This document shows, piece by piece, positions 43,814 through 53,588 of a stretch of DNA of 64,000 nt (position 1 is its first letter; every line of letters begins with the position of its first letter). This DNA comes from Phialophora verrucosa. Its lineage: Eukaryota > Ascomycota > Eurotiomycetes > Chaetothyriales > Herpotrichiellaceae. Position numbers and translations under genes: made by a program. The stretch is from NCBI GenBank assembly GCA_002099365.1, contig MSED01000013.1, positions 806,001-870,000 of the forward strand, read 5' to 3'. A model generated the notes under the pieces. It had not been told where the DNA came from. It worked only from the letters and a program-made list of their open reading frames with translations, and searched no databases.

Positions 43814-46600
43814 ATGGCAGCGCCTCAGTTCACAGACCGGGCGGCAAAGTCGCTCGGCGACGCAGCGAATCTAGCAGAGCAATACGCTCATACCCAGATC
43901 CTGCCAATTCATCTTGCAGTCGCTCTATTTGACCCTCCTCCAGACGAGTCAAAAGACCAACAGACTACAGTCAACGCCTCACAAGCTCACGCTTCAGCAC
44001 CGCTGTTCAGGCAGGTGGTAGAGCGAGCCCATGGAGACGTCCAATTACTCGACAGAGCCTTCAAGAAAGCCTTGGTGCGGTTACCCAGTCAAGACCCTCC
44101 GCCAGAGCATGTCACCATGTCTCCAAGCCTCTCCAAGGTCATCAGATCGGCCCAGGAGCTCCAGAAGACACAGAAAGACAGTTATGTGGCTATTGACCAC
44201 CTGATCAGCGCATTAGCACAAGACCCCAAGATCCAAGAAGCGTTTCGTGAGGCCAACATTCCAAACAACAAACTCATTGATTCCGCCATCCAGCAAATAC
44301 GGGGCACGAAACGAGTAGACTCCAAACAGGCCGACTCGGAGGAGGAGAATGAAAATCTCAAGAAATTCACCATCGATATGACGCAGTTGGCAAGAGAAGG
44401 AAAGCTCGACCCGGTGATTGGCCGAGAGGAGGAGATCCGGAGAGTGATTCGGATCTTGTCCAGGAGAACGAAGAACAATCCCGTGCTCATCGGTGAACCC
44501 GGTGTGGGAAAGACCACTGTCATCGAAGGACTGGCACAGCGCATCATCAATGCCGACGTTCCCGCCAACCTCGCGGCATGCAAGCTTCTCTCACTCGACG
44601 TTGGATCTCTTGTTGCTGGCAGCAAGTACCGCGGTGAATTCGAAGAGAGAATGAAAGGTGTGCTCAAGGAGATCGAGGCGTCCAACGAGATGATCGTTCT
44701 CTTTGTCGACGAGATCCATCTCTTGATGGGTGCGGGTGCGAGCGGCGAGGGTGGAATGGATGCAGCAAACCTCCTCAAGCCCATGCTCGCCCGTGGCCAG
44801 CTTCACTGTATTGGTGCCACCACCCTGGCTGAATACCGCAAGTACATCGAAAAAGACGCTGCTTTCGAACGACGATTTCAGCAAGTCTTGGTCAAAGAAC
44901 CCTCCGTGGCCGAGACCATCTCGATTCTCCGTGGCTTGAAAGAAAGGTACGAAGTCCACCATGGTGTGACCATCCTCGATGGTGCCATTGTTGCGGCTGC
45001 ATCCTTGGCCGCTCGATATATCACCTCTCGGCGACTCCCGGATTCGGCTGTCGACCTCATAGATGAGGCAGCAGCAGATGTCCGTGTCCTCCGAGAATCC
45101 CAACCCGAAGTTCTGGACAACCTCGAACGACGGCTCCGACAACTCGAGATCGAAATCCACGCCCTCCAACGCGAGACGGATCCGTCATCCAAGGAGCGTC
45201 TGGAAGAGGCTAAGCGTGAAGCGGCCAACGTCAAGGAAGAACTCGAACCACTCAAAGAACACTATGAGCGCGAGAAGAATCGGTCCCGCGAGATTCAAGA
45301 ATACAAGATCAAGCTGGAACAGCTCAAGAACAAGCGAGACGAAGCTGAGCGTTCCAACGATCTCCAGACCGCTTCCGACCTGACGTACTATGCCATTCCC
45401 GACGTCGCCCACAAGATCAAGGAACTCGAGAATGCCAGGGCTCAAGCTGATGCTGAACAGCACACCAGACTTGGTGCGATGGGTGAGGTCTCACCCACCG
45501 ATGCAGTGGGCCCAGAACAGATCAACGCAATCGTGTCCAAGATGACCGGCATTCCAATCACCCGACTCCGAGCCTCCGAGAAAGAAAAGATCCTCCATAT
45601 GGAACAGCAACTCGGTCGCACAGTGGTTGGACAGAAAGAAGCTGTCCAAGCTGTGTCGAACGCCATCAGACTGCAACGTTCTGGCCTTGGCAACCCCAAT
45701 CAACCACCATCCTTCTTGTTCTGTGGTCCCTCGGGAACTGGTAAGACGTTGCTGACGAAAGCACTTGCTGAGTTCCTGTTCGACGATCCGAAGGCCATGA
45801 TCCGGTTCGACATGTCAGAATATCAAGAACGACACTCGTTGTCGAGGATGATTGGTGCGCCTCCGGGTTATGTTGGACATGACGCTGGTGGTCAATTGAC
45901 GGAAGCACTGCGGCGAAGACCCTTCTCAATCCTGTTATTTGATGAGGTCGAGAAGGCCGCCAAGGAAGTGCTGACGGTCCTGCTGCAGCTCATGGACGAT
46001 GGGCGAATCACCGACGGGCAAGGCCGTGTCATCGATGCCAGAAACTGCATTGTGGTCATGACCTCCAACCTCGGTGCCGAATACCTTTCTCGCCAGAACG
46101 CACCCGACGGCAAGATCGACCCAACTACGAAAGAACTGGTGATGAATGCGCTCCGCAACTACTTCTTGCCCGAGTTTCTGAACAGAATCAGCGCGATCGT
46201 CATCTTCAACCGGCTCACTAGGAGAGAGATCCGTAAGATTGTCGACTTGCGGCTGAGCGAGATACAGAAGAGGCTCGAGAGTAACGACAAGAAGATCGTC
46301 ATCAACGCTACCGACGAGGTCAAGGACTACCTGGGTGCCGCTGGCTACTCACCGGCCTACGGCGCGCGTCCATTGCAGAGACTGATCGAGAAGGAGATCC
46401 TCAACCGGTTGGCAGTGTTGATTCTGCGCGGTGCTATCAAGGATGGCGAGACTGCAAACGTCGTCCTAGAAGATGGACGGATTGCAGTACTGCCAAATCA
46501 CACTGATAGTGAGATGGAAGACGAGGACATGTTTGACGAGGATGATGCGATGTTGGAGATTGAAGATGGTCCCAACGGGAACATGGATCTCTACGAGTAA
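43814..46600 (+). CDS. hsp104: Hsp104/ClpB-type protein disaggregase
   Basis: Intronless 928-aa AAA+ ATPase, a normal length for the fungal cytosolic disaggregase (Hsp98/Hsp104). It forms a hexamer that threads aggregated proteins through a central pore with Hsp70 help. Order of domains: Clp N-domain (about 1-150, MAAPQFTDRAAKSLGDA), NBD1 with Walker A GEPGVGKT (227-234) and the LFVDEIHLLMGAG Walker B region, coiled-coil middle domain (about 410-535), and NBD2 with Walker A GPSGTGKT (638-645), Walker B LLFDEVEKA and pore loop GYVGHDAGG. Arginine fingers are in AFERRFQ and LNRISAIV-type contexts. It ends in a long acidic tail (DEDMFDEDDAMLEIEDG...). Cytosolic: there is no targeting peptide. 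Promoter heat-shock elements support stress induction. Confidence 0.98.
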   Translation: MAAPQFTDRAAKSLGDAANLAEQYAHTQILPIHLAVALFDPPPDESKDQQTTVNASQAHASAPLFRQVVERAHGDVQLLDRAFKKALVRLPSQDPPPEHVTMSPSLSKVIRSAQELQKTQKDSYVAIDHLISALAQDPKIQEAFREANIPNNKLIDSAIQQIRGTKRVDSKQADSEEENENLKKFTIDMTQLAREGKLDPVIGREEEIRRVIRILSRRTKNNPVLIGEPGVGKTTVIEGLAQRIINADVPANLAACKLLSLDVGSLVAGSKYRGEFEERMKGVLKEIEASNEMIVLFVDEIHLLMGAGASGEGGMDAANLLKPMLARGQLHCIGATTLAEYRKYIEKDAAFERRFQQVLVKEPSVAETISILRGLKERYEVHHGVTILDGAIVAAASLAARYITSRRLPDSAVDLIDEAAADVRVLRESQPEVLDNLERRLRQLEIEIHALQRETDPSSKERLEEAKREAANVKEELEPLKEHYEREKNRSREIQEYKIKLEQLKNKRDEAERSNDLQTASDLTYYAIPDVAHKIKELENARAQADAEQHTRLGAMGEVSPTDAVGPEQINAIVSKMTGIPITRLRASEKEKILHMEQQLGRTVVGQKEAVQAVSNAIRLQRSGLGNPNQPPSFLFCGPSGTGKTLLTKALAEFLFDDPKAMIRFDMSEYQERHSLSRMIGAPPGYVGHDAGGQLTEALRRRPFSILLFDEVEKAAKEVLTVLLQLMDDGRITDGQGRVIDARNCIVVMTSNLGAEYLSRQNAPDGKIDPTTKELVMNALRNYFLPEFLNRISAIVIFNRLTRREIRKIVDLRLSEIQKRLESNDKKIVINATDEVKDYLGAAGYSPAYGARPLQRLIEKEILNRLAVLILRGAIKDGETANVVLEDGRIAVLPNHTDSEMEDEDMFDEDDAMLEIEDGPNGNMDLYE

Positions 46601-47139
46601 ATGAATTGGTGATGGCTGATCAGGCGCAGCATGGAAAAGGAATCATGAAATTATGACATTGCATCAAGAGCAGACGGCGTTCCGGCCAATATGTACCGTA
46701 TCGTCCAGGAGAGGATGCCCAGCAACGGCCTGGGCGATTAATGAGATAGTCTCATAGACCCGTGATAGAAAGGGCCTCAATTCGAAGACTAACAACTTTC
46801 AAACTGTGTGAATCCTTTGACCATTTGCTTGTGAGTCGCCGCCAAATGGGACTCTTGCCGCTCACCAACTTCCTGGCAGCGGATCACGTGAAGCGCGTGG
46901 CCTTCAACGCGTAACCCCGCGTTCGGTTTCTGAGCGCGTCGCGAAACATCAGAGATCTCTTACCAGCTTCATGCAGAGAAAGCCCAAATCCACGCCCCGT
47001 CCAATTGATCGACACATAGACGCCGGATCTACGCAAAATATCCCATCCCGCTCTGATAGTTCAATCTACAACACTGCTGAACTTGCGACTGCGACGCCTC
47101 AGCAATCTCCCTCTCACTGTCGCTGCCCCCTCAACCACC
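46601..47139. promoter_or_regulatory. Intergenic region upstream of CENP-X, with ACGCGT box and uORF
   Basis: About 540 bp. It holds an ACGCGT (MCB-type, 46907-46912) site 228 bp before the CENP-X ATG, and a CACGTG at about 46885-46890. An ATG at 46971 opens an 88-codon frame that overlaps the CENP-X start and ends at 47237. Confidence 0.45.
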
Positions 47140-48036
47140 ATGGCACCCACCGCATCATCCAAGCGGTCAAGACTTCCATTCTCGCCTCCCCGACCGGGCG
47201 AATCAAAAGTAACAAAGTCGACAAAGGAGAAGAATAAGAATAGCAAGGGTCTAACGAAACGGAAATCCAACGGAAACATAAATGGCGACTCAGCTGTGTC
47301 GAAAAGCAGACCGAAGCCGAAACCGAGGGTCACATCCGGGGCGAACGAGAAGGGCAAGCACATGCAGAGGGGAAAGGCGAAACAGCGCGGCGCGGGCGGC
47401 ACGATGCGTGCACTTTTCAACGGAGCCAGCGAAGAGGACGAAGCCGACGAGGAGGAGGAACGAGAAAGACACAAAGACGAAGAAGGAGAAGAAGAAGAAG
47501 AAGAAGAAGAAGCAGATGAAGGAGCTATGAACGACATCGACACGGACAAAGATACAGATCCGAATGATAGTACCGAAGACTCTGGCTCGGAAAGACACGA
47601 TCTCGACGAAGACAAAGATCCAGACGGAGAGGACGGAAATGAAGAAGAGGCCGAGGCGGCGGCTCGCCTCGACTTCTCCAGCCCCGAACCGGACTTCATC
47701 CTCGCCGAAGTCACGCACTCACGCTCACACTCGCACACCCGCAACCAGGGCGGCGGCACCAAATCCTCCTCGTCCCCAGATGGTGACGAGTATCCTATCC
47801 CTCTACCCCTGATCCACCGGATCATGCACGCCCACTTCTCCGTCCCAAACACGGTCCTCTCCCAGCACGCGAGGGCCCTAATGGGCACGTATGTGGGGGT
47901 GTTTGTCAAGGAGGCGATTCGGCGGTGCGTGGACGAGAAGAAGGAGAGGGTCAAGCGCGGAGAGGGCGGGGATGTGGGATGGCTCGAGGTTGAGGATCTG
48001 GAACGCGTAGGATGTCAGTTGGTTTTGGACTTTTGA
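47140..48036 (+). CDS. CENP-X / Mhf2 histone-fold protein with long acidic N-terminus
   Basis: Intronless 298-aa protein starting at ATG 47140 (CACCATGG context); the frame upstream has only non-ATG codons. Residues about 218-298 match CENP-X/Mhf2: PLIHRIMHAHFSVPNTVLSQHARALMGTYVGVFVKEAIRRC..., WLEVEDLERVGCQLVLDF, including the family's terminal LDF. Mhf2 pairs with Mhf1 (CENP-S), binds DNA with the FANCM/Fml1 helicase in fork repair, and joins the CENP-T-W complex at kinetochores. Typical members are about 80-110 aa. Here about 215 extra residues come first: a basic Lys/Arg-rich part (20-85) and then a very acidic Glu/Asp run (95-190) coded by GAA/GAG repeats. The extension could bind histones or simply be disordered. 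Confidence 0.85.
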   Translation: MAPTASSKRSRLPFSPPRPGESKVTKSTKEKNKNSKGLTKRKSNGNINGDSAVSKSRPKPKPRVTSGANEKGKHMQRGKAKQRGAGGTMRALFNGASEEDEADEEEERERHKDEEGEEEEEEEEADEGAMNDIDTDKDTDPNDSTEDSGSERHDLDEDKDPDGEDGNEEEAEAAARLDFSSPEPDFILAEVTHSRSHSHTRNQGGGTKSSSSPDGDEYPIPLPLIHRIMHAHFSVPNTVLSQHARALMGTYVGVFVKEAIRRCVDEKKERVKRGEGGDVGWLEVEDLERVGCQLVLDF

Positions 48037-49029
48037 TTGATGACACTTGTGCCAGACCGCAAGTCATGCCATGTGTGCGTGTGCGTGTGCGTGTGCGCGC
48101 ATCATGGTGCGACTCGAGCAAGCACGTATAAATGAACAATAGTACAATCCCACAGAGGCTGGGACCATCCTCTGAACGTAACGGACTGTACCGTACATGC
48201 CAGGACGTATGGAGGGCGCATGGGGATGGGCCGGAGTCATGCCATCAAGCATACTTCGGAGTCATGTATACTCACTCCATCCTCCGTACTCTGTGCTCCG
48301 TGTAATGAAATATAACATACTCGATGCTGAGGTCGACTCGTAGTATGGCATGTCAATAAGGCTTGTTACGCTAATACACTATCTACTCAAAAATAGATGA
48401 ATGTTTTGTTGCCTGGAGGTATTTATCATAACCTGCTTGCTTTCGACTCGTCTGATATCCACCATCCTATGAAGCAAGCTGCTTTATACAGCCAGCTGCT
48501 TTATAGAGTTACGATTTTGTTGCGAAGTTGGTAGTAGTCTTCAAGTCCCAGTCCTAGGCTGTGAGTCGTCCGAGTTTGTACCTGTGTCCAGTCTCGTTCA
48601 AGGACAGGTAGGTACTATACCAACGCGAACAAACTCAAAATTAAGACTAAAGATGGACAGACTCCCTCTTAATTGATTCCAAGAGTTTCTTCATTTTCAT
48701 CCTCAGGTCATTGGTCATACCTGGGTCATTGATGTTCTATACTGGCCTGCGATATCCTGCATGGCGTGGTATCAAAGAGAGGTTGGTAAGAAGAGATAAA
48801 GTACAGAAAAAAAGGTGGCGTCCACAACTCCGGACTTGCAGCTCCATGTCGACAAAACCCCAATATATCCTCGTTTTGGCTTCCCCTTCCATGACTGGAC
48901 TCGACCTCGAAACTCGCGAGGGAGCATTCACAATCGTCGGACACGCTTCCCCAGAAGCCGCAGCCTTTCCATGTTGCATGCAAGTCTCCACAACTGGGTA
49001 TCAAAACCATTTCGCCGTTCCAAATAACA
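48037..49029. other. Intergenic between convergent genes with GTGTGC repeat
   Basis: About 1 kb of 3' flanks. It contains four GTGTGC hexamers (48073-48096). The segment 48300-48700 is somewhat AT-rich. No gene recognised. Confidence 0.45.
48073..48096. repeat. Hexamer repeat (GTGTGC)4
   Basis: Four exact tandem copies just after the CENP-X stop codon, in its probable 3' UTR. Confidence 0.85.
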
Positions 49030-50013
49030 TTACCACAGAGCCAAAAGCGCACCGAGAACGACACCGGCCACACCAGCCGATGACTGAGGCACGTAGCCAG
49101 GCACAGCCGCACCGGTGAAGGTTGCAGGAGCCACCGCGGCCGGTGTGGACGGGGCGAAAGTCTCGACAGCCGGGGGAGGAGCGAATGACGACGAAGTGGC
49201 CTCAGCTGGGGGAGGTGCGCCACCGCCGAAACCGAATGGGGGTGGTGACGAGGCAGGGGGTGCTGGTGGAGGGGGGACGGCGGCCGACGAACTTGGCGGC
49301 GGCGGCGGCGTGTCAGCGAGTGGCAGTTTAGCAGCGTTGGCGATGTATGCATCAATCGTATTGGGTGATGAGTCGTTCTGGTTGATAACCATAGCCATGC
49401 CCTTTTGGCAGTGGTTGGTCTGACCGCAGAAGATCCAGATGGGCTTGGTGTCATTGATGAGCACGTTGAAGACGGGTGTGAAAGGTTCCATGCCGGTGAC
49501 CGGGACGAATCCTGATCGCAGACCCGGGCGGGTCGCGCTGGTCAGATTAGCTGCGATGGGTTTGCAGGGCTCTGCGAATGATGATTCTGTGATGGTGTGG
49601 TTCTATGCGAACGTTAGCTCGATCCACTGACAGGAGAACCACTGAAAACATACCTTGGGGTGGTATTGGAACTGCACAATTGAGCCGACTGGCGCAGTGA
49701 CCTTGTCGGGGAAGTACTTCAAAGAGCCATTGGCATCTGAGACGGACACGACTTGGACGATCAATTGGCCTGGTTGAGTCGCCGCTGGCGGAGGAGGTCC
49801 AGTGGGGAATGGCATGCAACCAGCTGGGCAAGAAGGAGCCGCCAAAGCAGGAGGTGCTTGACCGCCACCACTTGGCCAGCTACTCCAACCATCGCTGCCG
49901 CTGTCGCCGCCCCATGATCCCCCGCTGCCATACGAAGAACCACCGCTGCCGTAGTCTGTTGCGACGGCAGTTGCCGCGAGAAGGGTCGAGACGAGAAGAG
50001 TCTTGAGAGACAT
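49030..50013 (-). CDS. Secreted cupredoxin-domain protein, probably GPI-anchored
   Basis: About 310 aa in two exons: 50013-49654 and 49602-49030, with a 51-bp intron (49603-49653) starting GTATGT, with a GCTAAC branch site and ending CATAG. A signal peptide (1-18, MSLKTLLVSTLLAATAVA) is followed by a Gly/Ser-rich stretch (YGSGGSSYGSGGS). The cupredoxin domain spans about 80-195. Candidate copper ligands are His122 (NHTITES), Cys179, His184 and Met189 (FCGQTNHCQKGM), the normal His-Cys-His-Met set. A Pro/Ala/Ser-rich stalk follows, and the protein ends in a hydrophobic tail (GVAGVVLGALLALW) after small residues, as expected for GPI anchoring. Fungal relatives are called GPI-anchored cupredoxins or extracellular serine-rich proteins; their role at the cell wall is unproven. 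Confidence 0.92.
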
Positions 50014-51485
50014 TGCGAGGATAATATTTCAATAGAGCTGGGATATTGGAGGTAGACAGCGAGGTTGGGCTGTAGTACAACGAGCGACCGGCGCAAAGGC
50101 TAGAATGGAATGAACTGCAGTGCGTCAAGCAGCAGAGAAATGAACGAACAGGACCGGTACTACCGAGTACGCGACCGCAAACTTTTTGGTATAAGGATGG
50201 AATGAGGAAGAGAGGAACAGATTCGAAACAGCAACACAACAGACATATGTATAGGCCAGCGAGGAGCGGGCGGCTGTGCTCTCGGAACAGGCGAGAAGCC
50301 GCTATCTGGGAAACTGAGATTATGGATCTCGATAGGCAAGGGAGATGGCACCCACCGAGTCTCGTCACCTTGTCGAGCTTGCCCCTGGAGGAGGCTGAAG
50401 ACATTGGCATCGAATTGTCACAGACTCGTCTCAGGTGCAGAAGGCTGGGCGGGATACGACAGGCGACAAGGCCTGAAGCGAGCGAAGGAAACATTGCGGT
50501 CGGCGTCAAACGGCCATGGCTAGGAATAGCGTAGCAACGGAGGCGGCAGAATGGAGTCGTCAAGTGTCGCAGAGTGAGAGGCTACAGGAGAATCCGAGGC
50601 GCTGGGTGGTTTGGGAAAGTGTTTGAAGGAGACGCTGAAAAGCCGACTTTGAAACTTCGCCTGTTGCAAGACTAGCGCCGCCCTTTCCTCTTCGGGACTC
50701 GCGCCCTTGGCTCCTTGGCGTTTCTCTTGGGCCCCTCCCCTTTGCCCTCTCACTCACATCTCGTCTATCAGCCACGTCCCATTCCCAGACAAGCGCTAGG
50801 AAACAGATCTCAAGAGCAGCAGGCTCGCCCATCACGGCCTCGAATCTGGCCATGCGCTTCCTACAAAAAGCTTGTCTACGGGATCTCCACCTGTGCCCTT
50901 TATCTGGGGTTGCAACTTCGGGCGCCCGCCTTCCGAGTTTCACACAGTTCAAATCAGCTGCACGGCAATGAGCTCAGCCACTCTGCAGAGTAATTGCCCA
51001 AGAGAGTCTGAAGCCGGAATGATCCCTACCGAAATAGGACTGACGACAAGAGGAGGGCCTTTGCTTGGGCAGAAGTGTCCACTGTGGTCTGGACGCCATT
51101 AAAGCGAGGAAGTGGAAGGGGATGAATCGTGGAAATCCTGTGCCTTGTCATACATAGACGTGATTGTGATTATCCGTCCTTCTCGTAGTCATGTAACAGT
51201 CTGCTACATGATGCTTGTGAAAGCCCTATTATGCCGGCATCTTCCCTCCCCAGCAAATTGACGGCTTTGTCATGGACATGACACCATGTATTCATACAAT
51301 GTCTTTGACGGCCACCTGCCACCAAAGATACCGCCTATCCCAACTCCGCGCTGCAACCACATCCATGTCAAACTCCAACCCAAGGCATCGTGCTACGATA
51401 ACACCCGTTGCGTTAGGCGATGATCGCCGGCCGCGTCTGCAGAAAATCAAGGCCGCTGTTGCTGCTGGGCTGCCACGATATCCCC
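50014..51485. other. Intergenic, 1.5 kb, nothing recognised
   Basis: Promoter of the cupredoxin gene (left) and 3' flank of the zinc-finger gene (right), both minus strand. Open frames such as 50560-50952 show no domain. Confidence 0.45.
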
Positions 51486-52304
51486 CTAAGTCATTGTGTA
51501 GCCGGTTGGGGTAGGCGCCATGAAGTCCCATTGACCGGGAGGCAAGTTGCCGCGGTTGGGAGTGTTGAAGGTTGGTGGTGTCGTCTGGGTACCATCGGAC
51601 ATGTTGGTGAGGGCGGGATCGACTTCGTCTTCTGGCTTCCGCTTCTTCGGTCGGCCACGAGGGCGGGCGGTGTTTGGTGGATCCAGCACATATTCTTCCT
51701 TCAGTTGCATGGAAACATTAGGATCATAGCCGCGTTCGCGGGCGAGTCTCCGAAGTCCAGCCATGACCTTGGGGTCCATGCCAGTAATTTCTTGGATTCT
51801 CTCGTATGAAATACTGGCCTCAGCCAGGGCCAATGCTTGGATGCGCACAGCTGTAGTGTGATCTCCCATCTTCAGAACTTTGGGTGCCTTTGCCTCTGCC
51901 GACTTTTGCGCCCAGTCAGAGCTTCTGAAGAATGCTTGCGGATCGGCAGCTTGACGAGTGATGGAGGTCTCGATTCCTTGTTCTTTCATTGCATTAAGGT
52001 AGTTCTGGCAGCCGAGGAGGTGGACGCGCTGGCGGGAGGTGTGCTGTGCCATCTCTCTGCCACAGTACTTGCATCTTACCTGGGCGAGTTTCTACGGATG
52101 CGTGTCAGCGGGTTGAGCATACGGCGCGTGTTGCGAAGATCATAGCGCATACCTGGGTGCCCTCGGGATCCTGAGGTATGATGTCCCATGCTGAATGAGT
52201 TTCGGTGTCACCCGGCTTGTTCTTGTAGCCACCAGACTGATGTCGAGTTAGCCTGAGGCGACAATGCTAGACGCAGAACAACCACTTACGCCTGGGCCGC
52301 CCAT
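51486..52304 (-). CDS. BED-like zinc finger protein with AT-hook
   Basis: Predicted nuclear DNA-binding protein of about 234 aa. Three exons: 52304-52290 (only 15 bp, MGGPG), 52236-52153 and 52091-51486. Introns are 52237-52289 (GTAAGT...ATCAG) and 52092-52152 (GTATGC...CGTAG). The tiny first exon is supported by good splice sites and frame. The finger is CKYCGREMAQHTSRQRVHLLGC (about residues 39-60), with a Cys-x2-Cys / His-x3-Cys arrangement as in BED fingers. A helical middle part (about 90-145, SYERIQEITGMDPKVMAGLRRLARERGYD) looks like a helix-turn-helix segment. An AT-hook core, RGRPKK, lies near 166. The combination suggests a chromatin or sequence-specific regulator; targets are unknown. 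It is head-to-head with Mis12. Confidence 0.84.
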
Positions 52305-52603
52305 GTTGACAATTTGCGCAATCAGTCTGGTTCGGCTGTTGTAATGTCTGGAGGTCAGACTGGTGATAAAGGGATTGTGTGCGGGAGAGGGGGCGGGTGG
52401 AGATGGTCATCCAGAAAAGAACCGTCACGGTTTCCCTTCAATTTTTGTGACTGACAGCAGAGATCCGTGGCCAGCGCCGGGACCCTAGTGCACGTGACCA
52501 CACCGCTTTGGGCCGTCCGTCAACACAATGACAATTGCGAGGGTTGGGGCGCGTGTCATTGACATGGTTGAGTTCCTTACCTTCTGTCTTTGCCCCGTCA
52601 ACC
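52305..52603. promoter_or_regulatory. Shared 299-bp divergent promoter (zinc finger / Mis12)
   Basis: The two ATGs point away from each other across only 299 bp, so core promoters must be close or overlap. It includes a CACGTG-type core (52491-52496). No TATA box is obvious. Confidence 0.55.
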
Positions 52604-53588
52604 ATGGCAGACGCGTCGCAAGCAGCCACATCGCTGCTGACTGAGCATCTCCAGTACACGCCCTTGGTAAGGCATAAGTGAAAGAGTGGTCAGGGACGAG
52701 AGGCTGACGAGGTGACAGTCGCTGATCGACGACATCATCAACTCGGTCAACAACTTGGTGTTACAGGTCCTGGGTAGCCTGGAGACAGGGCTGTTGACAA
52801 CACCTCCTGAGGAACTCGGCTTCCAGGCGGTGAAGCGGACGGGAGAAGATGCCGCCGAAGAAGTTGAATTTCCCGATGCGAAGCAAGAGATTGAGGAAGG
52901 GCTTCATAAACTCGAGACACTGTTATACTCGACTGTGGACAAGAATTTTGACAAGTTTGAGATATACGTTCTGAGGAATATCTTGTCTGTGCCGGCAGAC
53001 CTGGTCAACTGGGTGCGCCTGAGTCACTACCAGGTAGGCCGGTCCGTACAAGCAGCGCTGGAGTTTAAGCTGACGGCACAGAACTTGTCCTATCCACCTC
53101 CGCAGAATGCCCCTACGGTCGAGAGCGTACAACTACTGCGAAGTAAACTAGCGGCTGGAAGAAGCGCATCGAGAGCCCTTCTTCAAGAGTACAATCGCAA
53201 TCAGGCCATCATACAACAGTTGCGCAACCTGCTTGGCCAGACACAATCTACACCCGATAACCTCTCCTTCCTCGTAAATGGTGCGCAGGCTCGGTCACTC
53301 ACCAACACCACGCACTTCGCTGTCTCACAGCTACCCGCCCTCAAAGCATTGCTTGCAGAGCTTAGACCGAAACTTGCGGCCCTGAAACATGGCAGCATCA
53401 ATGTTGACAGTGCCAAAGATGAACTTAAAGAGGAGCGCAGAGGTTACATTGAGCAACGCACACAAGCCCATCTCCACCGCAACGGAGAAGGTCTACTAGC
53501 GGAGTCTGCTGCGGTATCTGGCAAACGGGTGCAGTCTGAAGAAGTGCAAGCATTGGAAAAAGTCGCTGCAATCTTTGACCCCGACTGA
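52604..53588 (+). CDS. mis12: Kinetochore protein Mis12/Mtw1
   Basis: Subunit of the MIND/Mis12 complex that links inner kinetochore (CENP-C, CENP-T) to the Ndc80 microtubule-binding complex. About 310 aa in two exons: 52604-52666 and 52719-53588; intron 52667-52718 (GTAAGG...GACAG). The first exon codes LLTEHLQYTPL, and the join gives the family hallmark LTEHLQYTPLSLIDDIINSVN at residues 13-33, which supports both the exon and the start. The rest is mainly helical with long heptad-like stretches (about 70-130, 150-185, 210-260), as in Mtw1. Length agrees with filamentous-fungal members. The CENP-X gene lies 4.6 kb away; both are kinetochore proteins but there is no evidence of a cluster. Confidence 0.9.

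Noticed and set aside
47290..47718. Minus-strand frame with long Phe/Val runs that looks like a membrane protein
   Set aside because: It is the antisense of the GAA/GAG-rich acidic region of CENP-X.
43814..53588. A kinetochore/repair gene cluster (CENP-X and Mis12)
   Set aside because: Unrelated genes (cupredoxin, Hsp104) are interspersed; closeness is probably chance.
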